Below, in pieces: positions 53,520-62,259 of a stretch of 64,000 nucleotides of DNA (the stretch's first letter is position 1; each line of letters begins with the position of its first letter). Where the stretch lies: positions 1 through 64,000 of the forward strand of contig SVSH01000005.1 in NCBI GenBank assembly GCA_015064395.1, read 5' to 3'. The translations under genes and the position numbers were made by a program. Under the pieces are notes generated by a model. That model ran no database searches. It was not told the origin of the DNA and saw only the letters and a list, made by a program, of their open reading frames with translations. Origin of the DNA: Oscillospiraceae bacterium. GTDB taxonomy: Bacteria > Bacillota > Clostridia > Oscillospirales > CAG-272.

Positions 53520-54090
53520 ATTTCGTTTTTGACATCTTCTCCTGTCCCCAGGCGCGGCACAATGCGCCGCGCTGTGCGAGTATGCTACTTCTTGGCATTC
53601 CCCAAGAAGTAGCCAAGAAGGGAACCAAGGGGGCACCCCTTGGGACCCCACTTCCCGACGGCTTTTGAGAGCCGCCGGGGCTGTTGCCTTTGCAAGCCTT
53701 CTCCATCTTGGGCGCATGAGCACACGCCCAAGATGGGGTTGTCGTGGCAAAAACTCTTGCTTTCTCCGCCTGCCGCTCGTGGTGGCAAGATTTGAGGCAC
53801 AGCACTAACAGCTTATATGTGATCTCTCTTGATTCTCTTTGCAGAGCGGCAAAGTCAGGGGGTTCCCAGGGGGAACGCCTGGGCTGATTTTCTTTCGTCC
53901 TTTCTTTGTTCAGTGACAAAGAAAGGACATCAAAGCCAGTACAGCGCGGCGCGCAGCTGTGTGCGCGTCCGTAGAAGTAGTTGCTTAAAATTCAGTTTTC
54001 TCTCCTCGAGCGCGCAAAGCTGTATGCACGTCCGTATGGCAAGCCGTAAAAAACAGCACCCCCACCGCCTTTGTAACGAAAGGATGCAAC
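53520..54090. repeat. Composite repeat E17, leader of the FAD-binding gene
   Basis: F 53584-53613; I; D; E; F 53897-53928; two partial G ends. Confidence 0.88.
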
Positions 54091-54097
54091 ATAAAAA

Positions 54098-56056
54098 ATG
54101 AAAACGATCATTCTCTCCACCGCCATCATCGGTACCGGCGCCGCCGGCTATAACGCCGCCTTGCGCCTGGCCCGCACGGGCGACCCCAACATCGCCATAT
54201 TCACCATGGGCGTCATGAACAGCACCTCCCGCAATACCGGCTCGGATAAGCAGACCTACTATAAGCTCTCGCTTGCCGGCGCGGCCCCCGATTCCCCCGA
54301 GGCAATGGCCCGCGACCTGTTCGGTGGCCGCTGCGTGGACGGCGACCATGCCCTGTGCGAGGCCTCGCTGTCGGCACAGTGCTTCTATCAGCTCTCTGAA
54401 TTGGGCGTGCCCTTTCCCGTCAACCGTTATGGCGAGAGCGTGGGCTATCAGACTGACCACGACCTCCGCGGCCGTGCCACCAGCGCAGGTCCTCTGACCT
54501 CCAAGCTGATGACCGAGTGCCTGTCCCGCGAGGTCGAGCGCCTGGGCGTGACCGTATATGACCACTGCCAGATCGTCCGCATTTTGAAGGACGAGGGGGG
54601 CGAGGCGCTGGGCTTTGTCGCCTTGAATACCGCCGCAAAAGAGGGTGAGGAGCGCCTTCTTTGCGTCGTTTGTAAGAATATTGTTTGGGCCACGGGCGGC
54701 CCTGCCGGCATTTATGCCGACTCGGTCTATCCCCTCGGTCACGTCGGCTCGACCGGCGCGGCGCTCGAGGCAGGAGCCAAAGCCAAAAATCTGACCGAAT
54801 GGCAGTATGGACTTGCCTCCGTCGCCCCCCGCTGGAACGTGTCGGGCACCTATATGCAGGTGTTGCCTCGCTTTGTTTCGGTCGATCGCGATGGCAACGA
54901 ATATGAATTTTTGAGTGAGTATTTTACCGATTTTGGAGAGATGCTGTCCCGCGTCTTCCGCAAGGGATACGAATGGCCGTTTGACAGCCGCCGCGCCCGC
55001 GATGGCTCGTCCGTCGTTGATCTGCTCGTCTACCGCGAGACCAAGCTGCGCGGCAGACGCGTCTACCTCGATTTTCGCCGCAACCCGGCAGGTCTTGCCG
55101 AGCTTCCTTACGATCAGCTGGACGAGGAAGCCCGCAAGTATCTGGAGAACGCCGGTGCTTGCTTTGGCACGCCCATTGAGAGACTGGACCACATGAACCG
55201 TCCCGCCATCGAGCTGTACGCCTCCAAGGGCGTGGATATCACCAAGGAAATGCTGGAGATCGCGCTGTGTGCCCAACACAACAACGGTGGCCTTGACGTC
55301 GATCTTTGGTGGCAGACGGACGTCCCCGGCTTGTTTGCCGCAGGTGAGGTGGCCGGCACGCACGGCGTTTATCGCCCGGGCGGAAGCGCGCTCAACGCAG
55401 GGCAGGTCGGCTCGCTTCGCGCCGCCCAGTACGTTGCCCGTAACCGCGCGGGACTCCCGAGTGAGCAGGCTGCGGTCGCCATGTGCGACCGGGTGGAGCA
55501 GGCGGCCCGTGACTTGAGAGCGCTGTGTGACAAGCTACTTGCCAATGGGCAGGAAAAGGGGGACAATACCGGTGCCCTTCTGTCCGAGCATCGCGCCGAT
55601 ATGAGCGCGTGTGCCGCCGCCATCCGCAACGTGTCTGCCATGACGGCGCTGATCGAAAAGGATCGCGCACTGCTTTCGCAATTTGACAGCCGCGTGGCCG
55701 CCGTGGGGGCGATGGGTCTTGCCCGTGCCTTCTCTCTGCGCGACTCGCTCATCACCCAAATTGCTGTGCTGTCGTCCATGATCGACTATGTCGGTGCGGG
55801 CGGCAAATCGCGCGGATCTGCCCTCTATACCGCGCCTGACGGACAGTCGGCGGCGGGGCTGGAAAGCGAAGCTGACGGGCTGTTCCGCTATTTGCTGGAC
55901 GACGGCGCGCTTGATACCGTGACTCAAACGCTGTGCTACGACGCAAAGGACATGGATTGTACAGCATTGTGGCGTGCGGTCCGACCGCTCCCCGAGGGCG
56001 GCGGCTTCTTTGAAAACGTGTGGAGAACCTACCGCGAAAACGGCAACGTATATTAA
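54098..56056 (+). CDS. FAD-binding protein (fumarate reductase/aspartate oxidase flavoprotein-like)
   Basis: 652 aa; IIGTGAAGYNAALRLAR; GEVAGTHGVYRPGGSALNAGQVGSLRAA. Confidence 0.85.
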   Translation: MKTIILSTAIIGTGAAGYNAALRLARTGDPNIAIFTMGVMNSTSRNTGSDKQTYYKLSLAGAAPDSPEAMARDLFGGRCVDGDHALCEASLSAQCFYQLSELGVPFPVNRYGESVGYQTDHDLRGRATSAGPLTSKLMTECLSREVERLGVTVYDHCQIVRILKDEGGEALGFVALNTAAKEGEERLLCVVCKNIVWATGGPAGIYADSVYPLGHVGSTGAALEAGAKAKNLTEWQYGLASVAPRWNVSGTYMQVLPRFVSVDRDGNEYEFLSEYFTDFGEMLSRVFRKGYEWPFDSRRARDGSSVVDLLVYRETKLRGRRVYLDFRRNPAGLAELPYDQLDEEARKYLENAGACFGTPIERLDHMNRPAIELYASKGVDITKEMLEIALCAQHNNGGLDVDLWWQTDVPGLFAAGEVAGTHGVYRPGGSALNAGQVGSLRAAQYVARNRAGLPSEQAAVAMCDRVEQAARDLRALCDKLLANGQEKGDNTGALLSEHRADMSACAAAIRNVSAMTALIEKDRALLSQFDSRVAAVGAMGLARAFSLRDSLITQIAVLSSMIDYVGAGGKSRGSALYTAPDGQSAAGLESEADGLFRYLLDDGALDTVTQTLCYDAKDMDCTALWRAVRPLPEGGGFFENVWRTYRENGNVY

Positions 56057-56061
56057 AAAGT

Positions 56062-56090
56062 GAGAGGATCCAAAACGGATCCTCTTTGCG
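56062..56090. terminator. Terminator between convergent FAD-binding gene and CotF-like gene
   Basis: GAGGATCCaaaacGGATCCTCttt. Confidence 0.75.
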
Positions 56091-56101
56091 TTGGAGAATA
56101 T

Positions 56102-56563
56102 TTACTGATACATTCCGTTGGCGTTCATGAAGTCGTAGATCTTCAGACCGTGCTGCTGCTCCTCGGACTGAATGTGATTGAGCGTGTTGCGGGCCTGGGC
56201 GTCGGCAAACTCGAAAATGCCGGTGTTGTACAGCGAGGACACGTGCTTTTCGGTCGTGAGCATATCGGAGCATAAAAACGCGTCCTTCTTTTTGCATTCC
56301 TCGCTTTGGTAGGATGCCTTGCCACAGCTTACCTGGTTCAGCTTGGACGAGCCCGAGCCGCCCACCGCGCCGACCTTGCCGTTCATCATATCTGTGACGG
56401 TGGTCAGGTGAGTTCGCTCCTGGTCGGCCAGCGTGTGGAACAGCGTTTTGAGCTCCTCGGAGCAGGCCTCGGCGGCGTATTTTTCGTACTTGTCGATGCA
56501 AAGCTGCTCCTGGCCCTTCATGTCCTTGAGTAAATTCGTTTCTTTGGTACTAAGCGTCATCAT
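56102..56563 (-). CDS. CotF-like spore coat / ferritin-like protein
   Basis: Start MMTLSTKETNLLKDMKGQEQLCIDKYEKYA; start 56563 or 56560. Confidence 0.75.
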   Translation of the reverse strand: MMTLSTKETNLLKDMKGQEQLCIDKYEKYAAEACSEELKTLFHTLADQERTHLTTVTDMMNGKVGAVGGSGSSKLNQVSCGKASYQSEECKKKDAFLCSDMLTTEKHVSSLYNTGIFEFADAQARNTLNHIQSEEQQHGLKIYDFMNANGMYQ

Positions 56564-56723
56564 CGTATCCTCCTTTTTCGGGTATTTCCAGTATTGCCCG
56601 CGGCGATGCGCTCCATTCACAACACAAAATAAATTCACGGCAAATCGGGGCCAAACGGTTGACAAAATCCACGCTTGCCGATACAATAAAATCAGTGAAA
56701 ACACACCCAAGGAGGACACACTT

Positions 56724-57485
56724 ATGTCTTTTCATCCCGGACTTGTTTCCATTTCCTTCCGCCGTTATTCGGTGGATGAGATCATAGCATCCTGCCAGGA
56801 GGCGGGACTTCGCTGGATCGAATGGGGCAGTGACGTGCACGTGCCGGCGGGCAATTTGGCGATCGCCGACGAGGTTGCCGCCAAAACGCGTGCGGCCGGA
56901 CTTTCTTGTGCGGCATATGGCTCATATTTTCGACTCGGCCAGCATACCCCTGCCGAGTTTGCACCTTATATCGAGAGTGCCAAGCACCTGGGCGCGCGGG
57001 TGATCCGCGTGTGGGGTGGCATCAAGGGAAGCGCCAAGACGACCGAAGAGGAGAGAGCAACGTTGATTGCGGACGCGCGCGCGATCGCCGATATGGCAGA
57101 GGACGCAGGGCTTGTTGTCACGCTGGAATGTCACGGAGATACGCTGACCGATCATTATGAGAGCGGCATTGCCTTTTACGAAGCGGTCGATCACCCGGCA
57201 CTGTGCGCCTACTGGCAGCCCAATCAGCACCTGGATGAAGCGTACAATCTGACGGCGGCCAAGCTGTATGCGCCCCGCACCGAATGCTTGCACGTGTTCC
57301 ATTGGAGTGCTGTGGCGCGGCATCCGCTGGGCGAGGGTAGGGAAATCTGGAAGAAGTATTTGGAGATCTTCCGTTCCGAAGCAAAGGACAGAGAAATTGG
57401 GCTTTTGCTTGAATTTATGCATGATGACCGACTGGAGACTCTTTTTGAGACAGCGCGGGAGTTGAGGGGTTGGATAGAAAGCTAA
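56724..57485 (+). CDS. Sugar phosphate isomerase/epimerase (TIM barrel)
   Basis: 253 aa; SISFRRYSVDEIIASCQEAGLRWIEWGSDVHVP; VTLECHGDTLTD. Confidence 0.88.
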   Translation: MSFHPGLVSISFRRYSVDEIIASCQEAGLRWIEWGSDVHVPAGNLAIADEVAAKTRAAGLSCAAYGSYFRLGQHTPAEFAPYIESAKHLGARVIRVWGGIKGSAKTTEEERATLIADARAIADMAEDAGLVVTLECHGDTLTDHYESGIAFYEAVDHPALCAYWQPNQHLDEAYNLTAAKLYAPRTECLHVFHWSAVARHPLGEGREIWKKYLEIFRSEAKDREIGLLLEFMHDDRLETLFETARELRGWIES

Positions 57486-58205
57486 AATTTTAGCGATTTC
57501 TTCTTTTGACGCTCGCGCGGGCATAAAAGACTGGTTTTGCGGGGTGTTCTGTTTGCCCGCGCACGAAGAATTTTGCAGAGCAAAATTCTTCCCATAGAAA
57601 CAAGAAAATTGCGCCGCGCGTGAGCTGTGCCGGCATGGATGCCCTTTCTTTGTCGCTGAACAAAGAAAGGGCGAAAGAAAATCAGCCCAGGCGTTCCCCC
57701 TGGGGACCCCCTGTATCCCGACGGCTTTTCGAGAGCCGTCGGGGCTTGTACTTTCGCAAAGCTCCTCCATCTTGGGCGCATAAGCGCACGCCCAAGATGG
57801 GTTAGTCGGGCAAAAGGTTTTGTTTTTGCCCTCCCCGCCGCGCGTGGCAGCTGCCGTCGGGAGATGCACAAACAACGGATATGTTTTTCTCTTGATGATC
57901 TTTGCAGCGCGGCGCGGAGTGAAGCAAAAGGCGATAGCCTGCTTGCAGTAGGAGGCGAAGCTTTGGCTTCGCCGACGCAAAATTTGCAGATGCGACAACG
58001 CCTTTTGGTAACCACCAAAAGATAGCGAAAGCGAAAAATCTTGCGGGGTTCCAAGGGGTATCAGACCCCTTGGTGTCTTTTCTTCGCCTATTCTTTGCGA
58101 CAAGGCAAAGAATGGGCATCAAAACCGCACAGCGCGGCGCGCAGCTTGACGAAGTCGAGGTGGGCTGTACGCGCGTCCAAAGGAGAAGTAGTAAAAAATC
58201 CAGCT
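57486..58205. repeat. Composite repeat E18 between convergent genes
   Basis: F 57641-57672; I; GC-variant D; H; ATCAG-loop hairpin 58051-58073; F 58086-58117. Confidence 0.88.
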
Positions 58206-58213
58206 AAACAAAA

Positions 58214-58248
58214 AAGCATCCCAACCGCAAATAACGGTTGGGATGCTT
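58214..58248. terminator. Terminator downstream of KHG/KDPG aldolase
   Basis: AAGCATCCCAACCGcaaataaCGGTTGGGATGCTT. Confidence 0.88.
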
Positions 58249-58256
58249 CTCTATTT

Positions 58257-59217
58257 TTAACCCTTCACCAAATGATATGCAAATCCTGCGATCTCATCGG
58301 CGATGTAAATAAACTTCAAGGAACCGTCCTTGTCATACTGCGCCGAGGACTCGTCAAATTTCGCCCCTCTGCGGGTCAGATGATATACCGCACGATCCAC
58401 GCTGGGGGTGGCGATCGCCACGTGACCCATTTTTCCACGGCCGGGCGCCTTCATAAACTCCAGCGGCGTGCCGGCAAAAATAGACATGGAGCGTTCGTCA
58501 CTCGCAAAACCGAACAGAGCGTTCGCCGTCGCGGCGGACTGGCGGCATTCAGCCTCATCGCGGCAGTTGACACCCAGGTGGGTAAAGCGCAGGTTCAGCA
58601 TGGTGTCGACAGCCTCGCGTGCCAGACGCTTGATGCCCTCAAAATTGCCCTCGGCGAGCATCTTGGGAGGAACCATCCAGCTGCTCGCCGCAAGCGATGA
58701 TGCGGTTCCAAGCCAGATAATCGCCCACGTTAGCGGGGCTGATACCGCCCGTTGGCATAAAGCGAACGCCACCGTAGGGCGCGGCCATTGCCTTGAGCAT
58801 ATTCAGACCACCCGACGGCTCGGCGGGGAAGAACTTGACGACCTTGAGCCCCAGCTCCATGGCCTGCTCAATGCCCGAGGGATTGTTGATGCCGGGCATG
58901 ACGGGAATGTTCTTGTCCACACAGTATTTGACGACGGTGGGGTTGAGTCCGGGACTGACGATAAACTTGGCACCTGCGGCGACAGCCTCGTCCACCTGGG
59001 CGGTGGTGAGCACCGTGCCCGCGCCGACCAGCATATCGGGGCAGGCCCCTACCATCTCGGCGATGGCCTCAGCCGCGGCGGCCGTGCGGAAGGTGACCTC
59101 AGCGCAGGGCAGACCGCCCTCGTACAGCGCCTTGGCGAGGGGAGCGGCGTCCTTTGCATCGTCGATCTTGATGACCGGCACCAGACCGATCAGGGATAGT
59201 TCTTTGATTACGTCCAT
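58257..59217 (-). pseudogene. KHG/KDPG aldolase with C-terminal VOC-like domain, split by one apparent frameshift near 58685
   Basis: ORF 1 (start MDVIKELSLIGLVPVIK at 59217) has the aldolase then diverges after IIACG; an overlapping frame continues SSWMVPPKMLAEGNFEGIKRLAREAV...AGFAYHLVKG. Confidence 0.75.
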
Positions 59218-59261
59218 GATATGTATGCTCCTTGTATAAAAAATGTCATTGAAATAAGTAC

Positions 59262-59295
59262 AAAAAATTCCTCGGACGGCGTCCGAGGAATTTTT
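59262..59295. terminator. Terminator-like hairpin
   Basis: AAAAATTCCTCGGACggcGTCCGAGGAATTTTT. Confidence 0.8.
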
Positions 59296-59500
59296 GATCC
59301 CGCCGAGCCGTGTGACCGGAGATTGAGAAACCCTGCCCCAAGCAAGGCGGTGCCCTGTCCGTGGCTTTACTGCTCCCAGCGTCCGCGTCTTCTGCCGAGA
59401 CAAGTCAATCGGGGAAAGAGCGGGAGGTCTGCAAACCACCGCGGAACCATTCTCCGGGCTCCTTTATTCATTCGTAGGTCCTAATATCCGACCATCACGC
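59262..59500 (-). ncRNA. Candidate structured RNA, 6S (ssrS)-like
   Basis: Non-coding; long-range closing stem (59305-59322 with 59451-59461) around nested helices GTGGTTT/AAAGCCAC, CTCCC/GGGAG, CCGA/TCGG; followed by a terminator on the minus strand; adjacent to a DUF1292 gene. Confidence 0.45.
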
Positions 59501-59526
59501 ACTAAGCAGGAATTTTTCTCTGGAAA

Positions 59527-59862
59527 TCAGCCCTCGGCGTCGAAATCGACGGTCGAGAACATATCGTCGAAGAAATCGGCGATGCGATCGAACTCCTCGT
59601 CGTCGTCAATGGTGGACAGCGACTCGTCGCCGTTCTCATCCACTTCGCTCTTGAGGATCACGTACTCAAAGACGTCGCGGTTCTCGTCCTCGGCCTCCTC
59701 TACGGGGATCATGGCGTAGTACATCACGCCGTCAACCTCGCCCGAGCCGATCAGCTCAAACTCAATTTCGTTACCCTCCTCGTCGGTCAGGGTGAATTTC
59801 TCGATCTGCTCCTCTTCGGGCAGCTTGTTTTGCTCACTCATTACGGACATCCTCCGTTTCAT
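59527..59862 (-). CDS. DUF1292 family protein (YrzB-like)
   Basis: 111 aa; EKFTLTDEEGNEIEFELIGSGEVDGVMYYAMIPVEE. Confidence 0.85.
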   Translation of the reverse strand: MKRRMSVMSEQNKLPEEEQIEKFTLTDEEGNEIEFELIGSGEVDGVMYYAMIPVEEAEDENRDVFEYVILKSEVDENGDESLSTIDDDEEFDRIADFFDDMFSTVDFDAEG

Positions 59863-59989
59863 TTTTTCATTTCTATGATTCGTCGGATATGCCCGACGGT
59901 AATATCATTGTATATGATTTGTCCCCGTTTGTCAATGCCTCCGCTTTATTTTCCGCATTTTCACCAAAACAGGAGCCTTGAAATTGACA

Positions 59990-61540
59990 TCAGAACAAGG
60001 GACTCAGGGTGCGCAGGATGGCATCAATGAGACTCTGCAGAAAACGAAAGGGGCGCGTGCCCGATCGAGCGACAACCTCGCGGCTTTGGGCCATCGTACA
60101 GAGGCAGTCCTGCTTGATGGCCGCGATCGCCTCGCCGCCATAGAGCAGTGTGCCGCACTCAAAGTGCAGGTACAGACTGCGATAGTCCATGTTGATGGTG
60201 CCCACCGTGGCGATCCGATCGTCACACACAAAGCTTTTGGCGTGCAAAAAGCCGGGCGTATATTCATAGATGCGGACGCCTGCCCGCATCAGCACGGGAT
60301 AAAAGGAGCGGGTCAGGCGATAGGCCGTTTTCTTGTCGGGAATGCCCGGCGTGACGATGCGAACGTCCACGCCCCGCTTGGCGGCGGTGCACAGCGCCGT
60401 CTGCATCTCGCTGTCGATGATCAGATAGGGGGTGAAGATATAGACGTAGTCCGTGGCCTGGGCAAGGATCTCCAGATAGACCGTCTCGCCCACGTTTTCC
60501 TCGTCCAAGGGGGAATCGGCATAGGGAACGACGACCTCCTCGGTCTTTTTCGTCGGGTCTTGCTTGTGATCAAACAAAAAGGGCGCGTAATCCTCCTCGG
60601 TGGGGCGAAAGGCGTTCCAAAGATTGAGAAACATGTAGGTAAAGCTATCCACCGCCGGCCCGGACAGGCGAAGGCCTGTGTCCTTCCAATGACCAAAGCG
60701 CACCTTTTCGTTGATATATTCGTCGGCGATATTAATGCCGCCCGTATAGGCGACGCGCCCGTCGATGACGGTGATCTTGCGGTGGTCGCGGTGGTTCATC
60801 ACGATAGACAAAAAGGGGATGATGCGATTGAACCCAAGACAGCGGATGCCGCATTTCTCGGCGCGGGGGACGAAGGACAGGGGTGTTGCCGCCTCACTGC
60901 CAATGTCGTCATATATGATGCGCACGTCAACGCCTGCTTTGGCCCGGCGGGCGAGCACGTCGAGCAGCTCATCCAACATTTTTCCCTCGGCGATGATAAA
61001 ATATTCGAGGAAAATATAGTGCTGTGCCGTCTCCAGGTCGCGAAGCAGGGCGGAGAAAAGCGACTCTCCCAAGGGATAGTAAGTCACGTCGGTATCGGTG
61101 TAGGCGGGAGCGCCGGCGTGGCGGGCCAGGTAGTCGCAGGTGGCACGGAATCTGGGCGGGAGAGGGGGACTGATATCCGGCGCGGGAGGACGATGATCCT
61201 TTTCCACTCGCTCGATCTTTTTTCTCATGCGGCGGGAAGGGCGCTTGTTGCCGAACACGAGATAGATGAGAAGGCCAAAGAGGGGAAGAGTGCCCAGTAC
61301 CAGGATCCAGCTGATCTTATAGGCGGGGTTTTCCTCTCGTTTGACGATATACAAGGCAAGCAGAAGGCTCAGGGCGGAGAAAAGGACGTTGATGCCGATG
61401 GCGTATTGGGACAGGCGTAAAACGAACCAGCAAAGCCAAGCGAATTGGACGAGGAGCAAAAGCCCTGTCAGGGTGATGCGGTTGAGGACCTTGTGGAGGA
61501 TGTGCCGCGTGCGGCGGGGGCGATTTTGCTTTTTTGACAT
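59990..61540 (-). CDS. cls: Cardiolipin synthase (PLD family)
   Basis: Start MSKKQNRPRRTRH at 61540; two HKD-like motifs (NHRDHRKITVIDG, FLHAKSFVCDD) and N-terminal TM segments. Confidence 0.93.
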   Translation of the reverse strand: MSKKQNRPRRTRHILHKVLNRITLTGLLLLVQFAWLCWFVLRLSQYAIGINVLFSALSLLLALYIVKREENPAYKISWILVLGTLPLFGLLIYLVFGNKRPSRRMRKKIERVEKDHRPPAPDISPPLPPRFRATCDYLARHAGAPAYTDTDVTYYPLGESLFSALLRDLETAQHYIFLEYFIIAEGKMLDELLDVLARRAKAGVDVRIIYDDIGSEAATPLSFVPRAEKCGIRCLGFNRIIPFLSIVMNHRDHRKITVIDGRVAYTGGINIADEYINEKVRFGHWKDTGLRLSGPAVDSFTYMFLNLWNAFRPTEEDYAPFLFDHKQDPTKKTEEVVVPYADSPLDEENVGETVYLEILAQATDYVYIFTPYLIIDSEMQTALCTAAKRGVDVRIVTPGIPDKKTAYRLTRSFYPVLMRAGVRIYEYTPGFLHAKSFVCDDRIATVGTINMDYRSLYLHFECGTLLYGGEAIAAIKQDCLCTMAQSREVVARSGTRPFRFLQSLIDAILRTLSPLF

Positions 61541-61579
61541 AGTGTGCTCCTTTCTGCGGAAAAGTTGAGAGAGATTAGA

Positions 61580-62200
61580 CTTTTTAGAGCTTGTGTAGCC
61601 GGGAAGGCGCGGGGCAAAGGTATTTACTTTGTGCGTAGCCGGATGCTCACACTGTGCCTTCGGCACGCGCTCGCTGTGCGAGACTGCTACTTCTTGGCAT
61701 TCCCCAAGAAGTAGCCAAGAAAGGAACCAAGGGGTCTAATACCCCTTGGGACCCCGCAGTGCGCCACGAGAAAACAGAGTTTTCTCTGATTGTGGCGCAA
61801 AAGCAGATATCTTCAGCGCTTGCGTTCGCAAGTTAAAGAAACTTGCAAACACGGAAGTGGCACGCAAGATGCGATAGCTAAAAGCTTTTTCCACCGTTCA
61901 ACGCACCTTACGTCAGTATAAATTTTATGAAAAACGAAAGCAAAAGTCCTTGCTTACCCCGCCTGCCGCTCGTGGTGGCTTAAATTGAGGCACAGCACAG
62001 GGAGTGTATATGTATCCTCTCGTCTTTCTCTTTGCAGAGCGGCAAAGAAGGGAGGACCCGGAGGGAACGTCCGGGCGCGTTTCTTGGCTACTTCTTGCCG
62101 CGCAGCAAGAAGTAGCACCCACGCAAAGCGCGCCGCGATGTGGCGCGCCCTGCCGTAGGAGAAGTTGCTAAAAAACAAAGCCTTTCCCTGCTCTAAACGC
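61580..62200. repeat. Composite repeat E19 upstream of cls
   Basis: F 61686-61715; CTAAT-loop hairpin 61727-61749; H; D; E; F 62087-62116; G. Confidence 0.88.
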
Positions 62201-62259
62201 CGAGGGGACTGTCCCATAATAGAACAGTCCCCACGAAGTCAAACGATTATACCATAAAA

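Noticed and set aside
52450-53919. 489 aa minus-strand ORF
   Set aside because: Runs from one repeat element (E17) through the antisense of the SDR gene into another repeat (E16).
59430-59460. T-box antiterminator (TGGTTCCGCG)
   Set aside because: Differs from the TGGNACCGCG consensus at a conserved position, lacks room for Stem I, and the terminator position does not fit; a closed rod-like RNA fits better.
59978-61420. 480 aa plus-strand ORF antisense to cls
   Set aside because: Antisense to a clear PLD-family gene; low-complexity composition.
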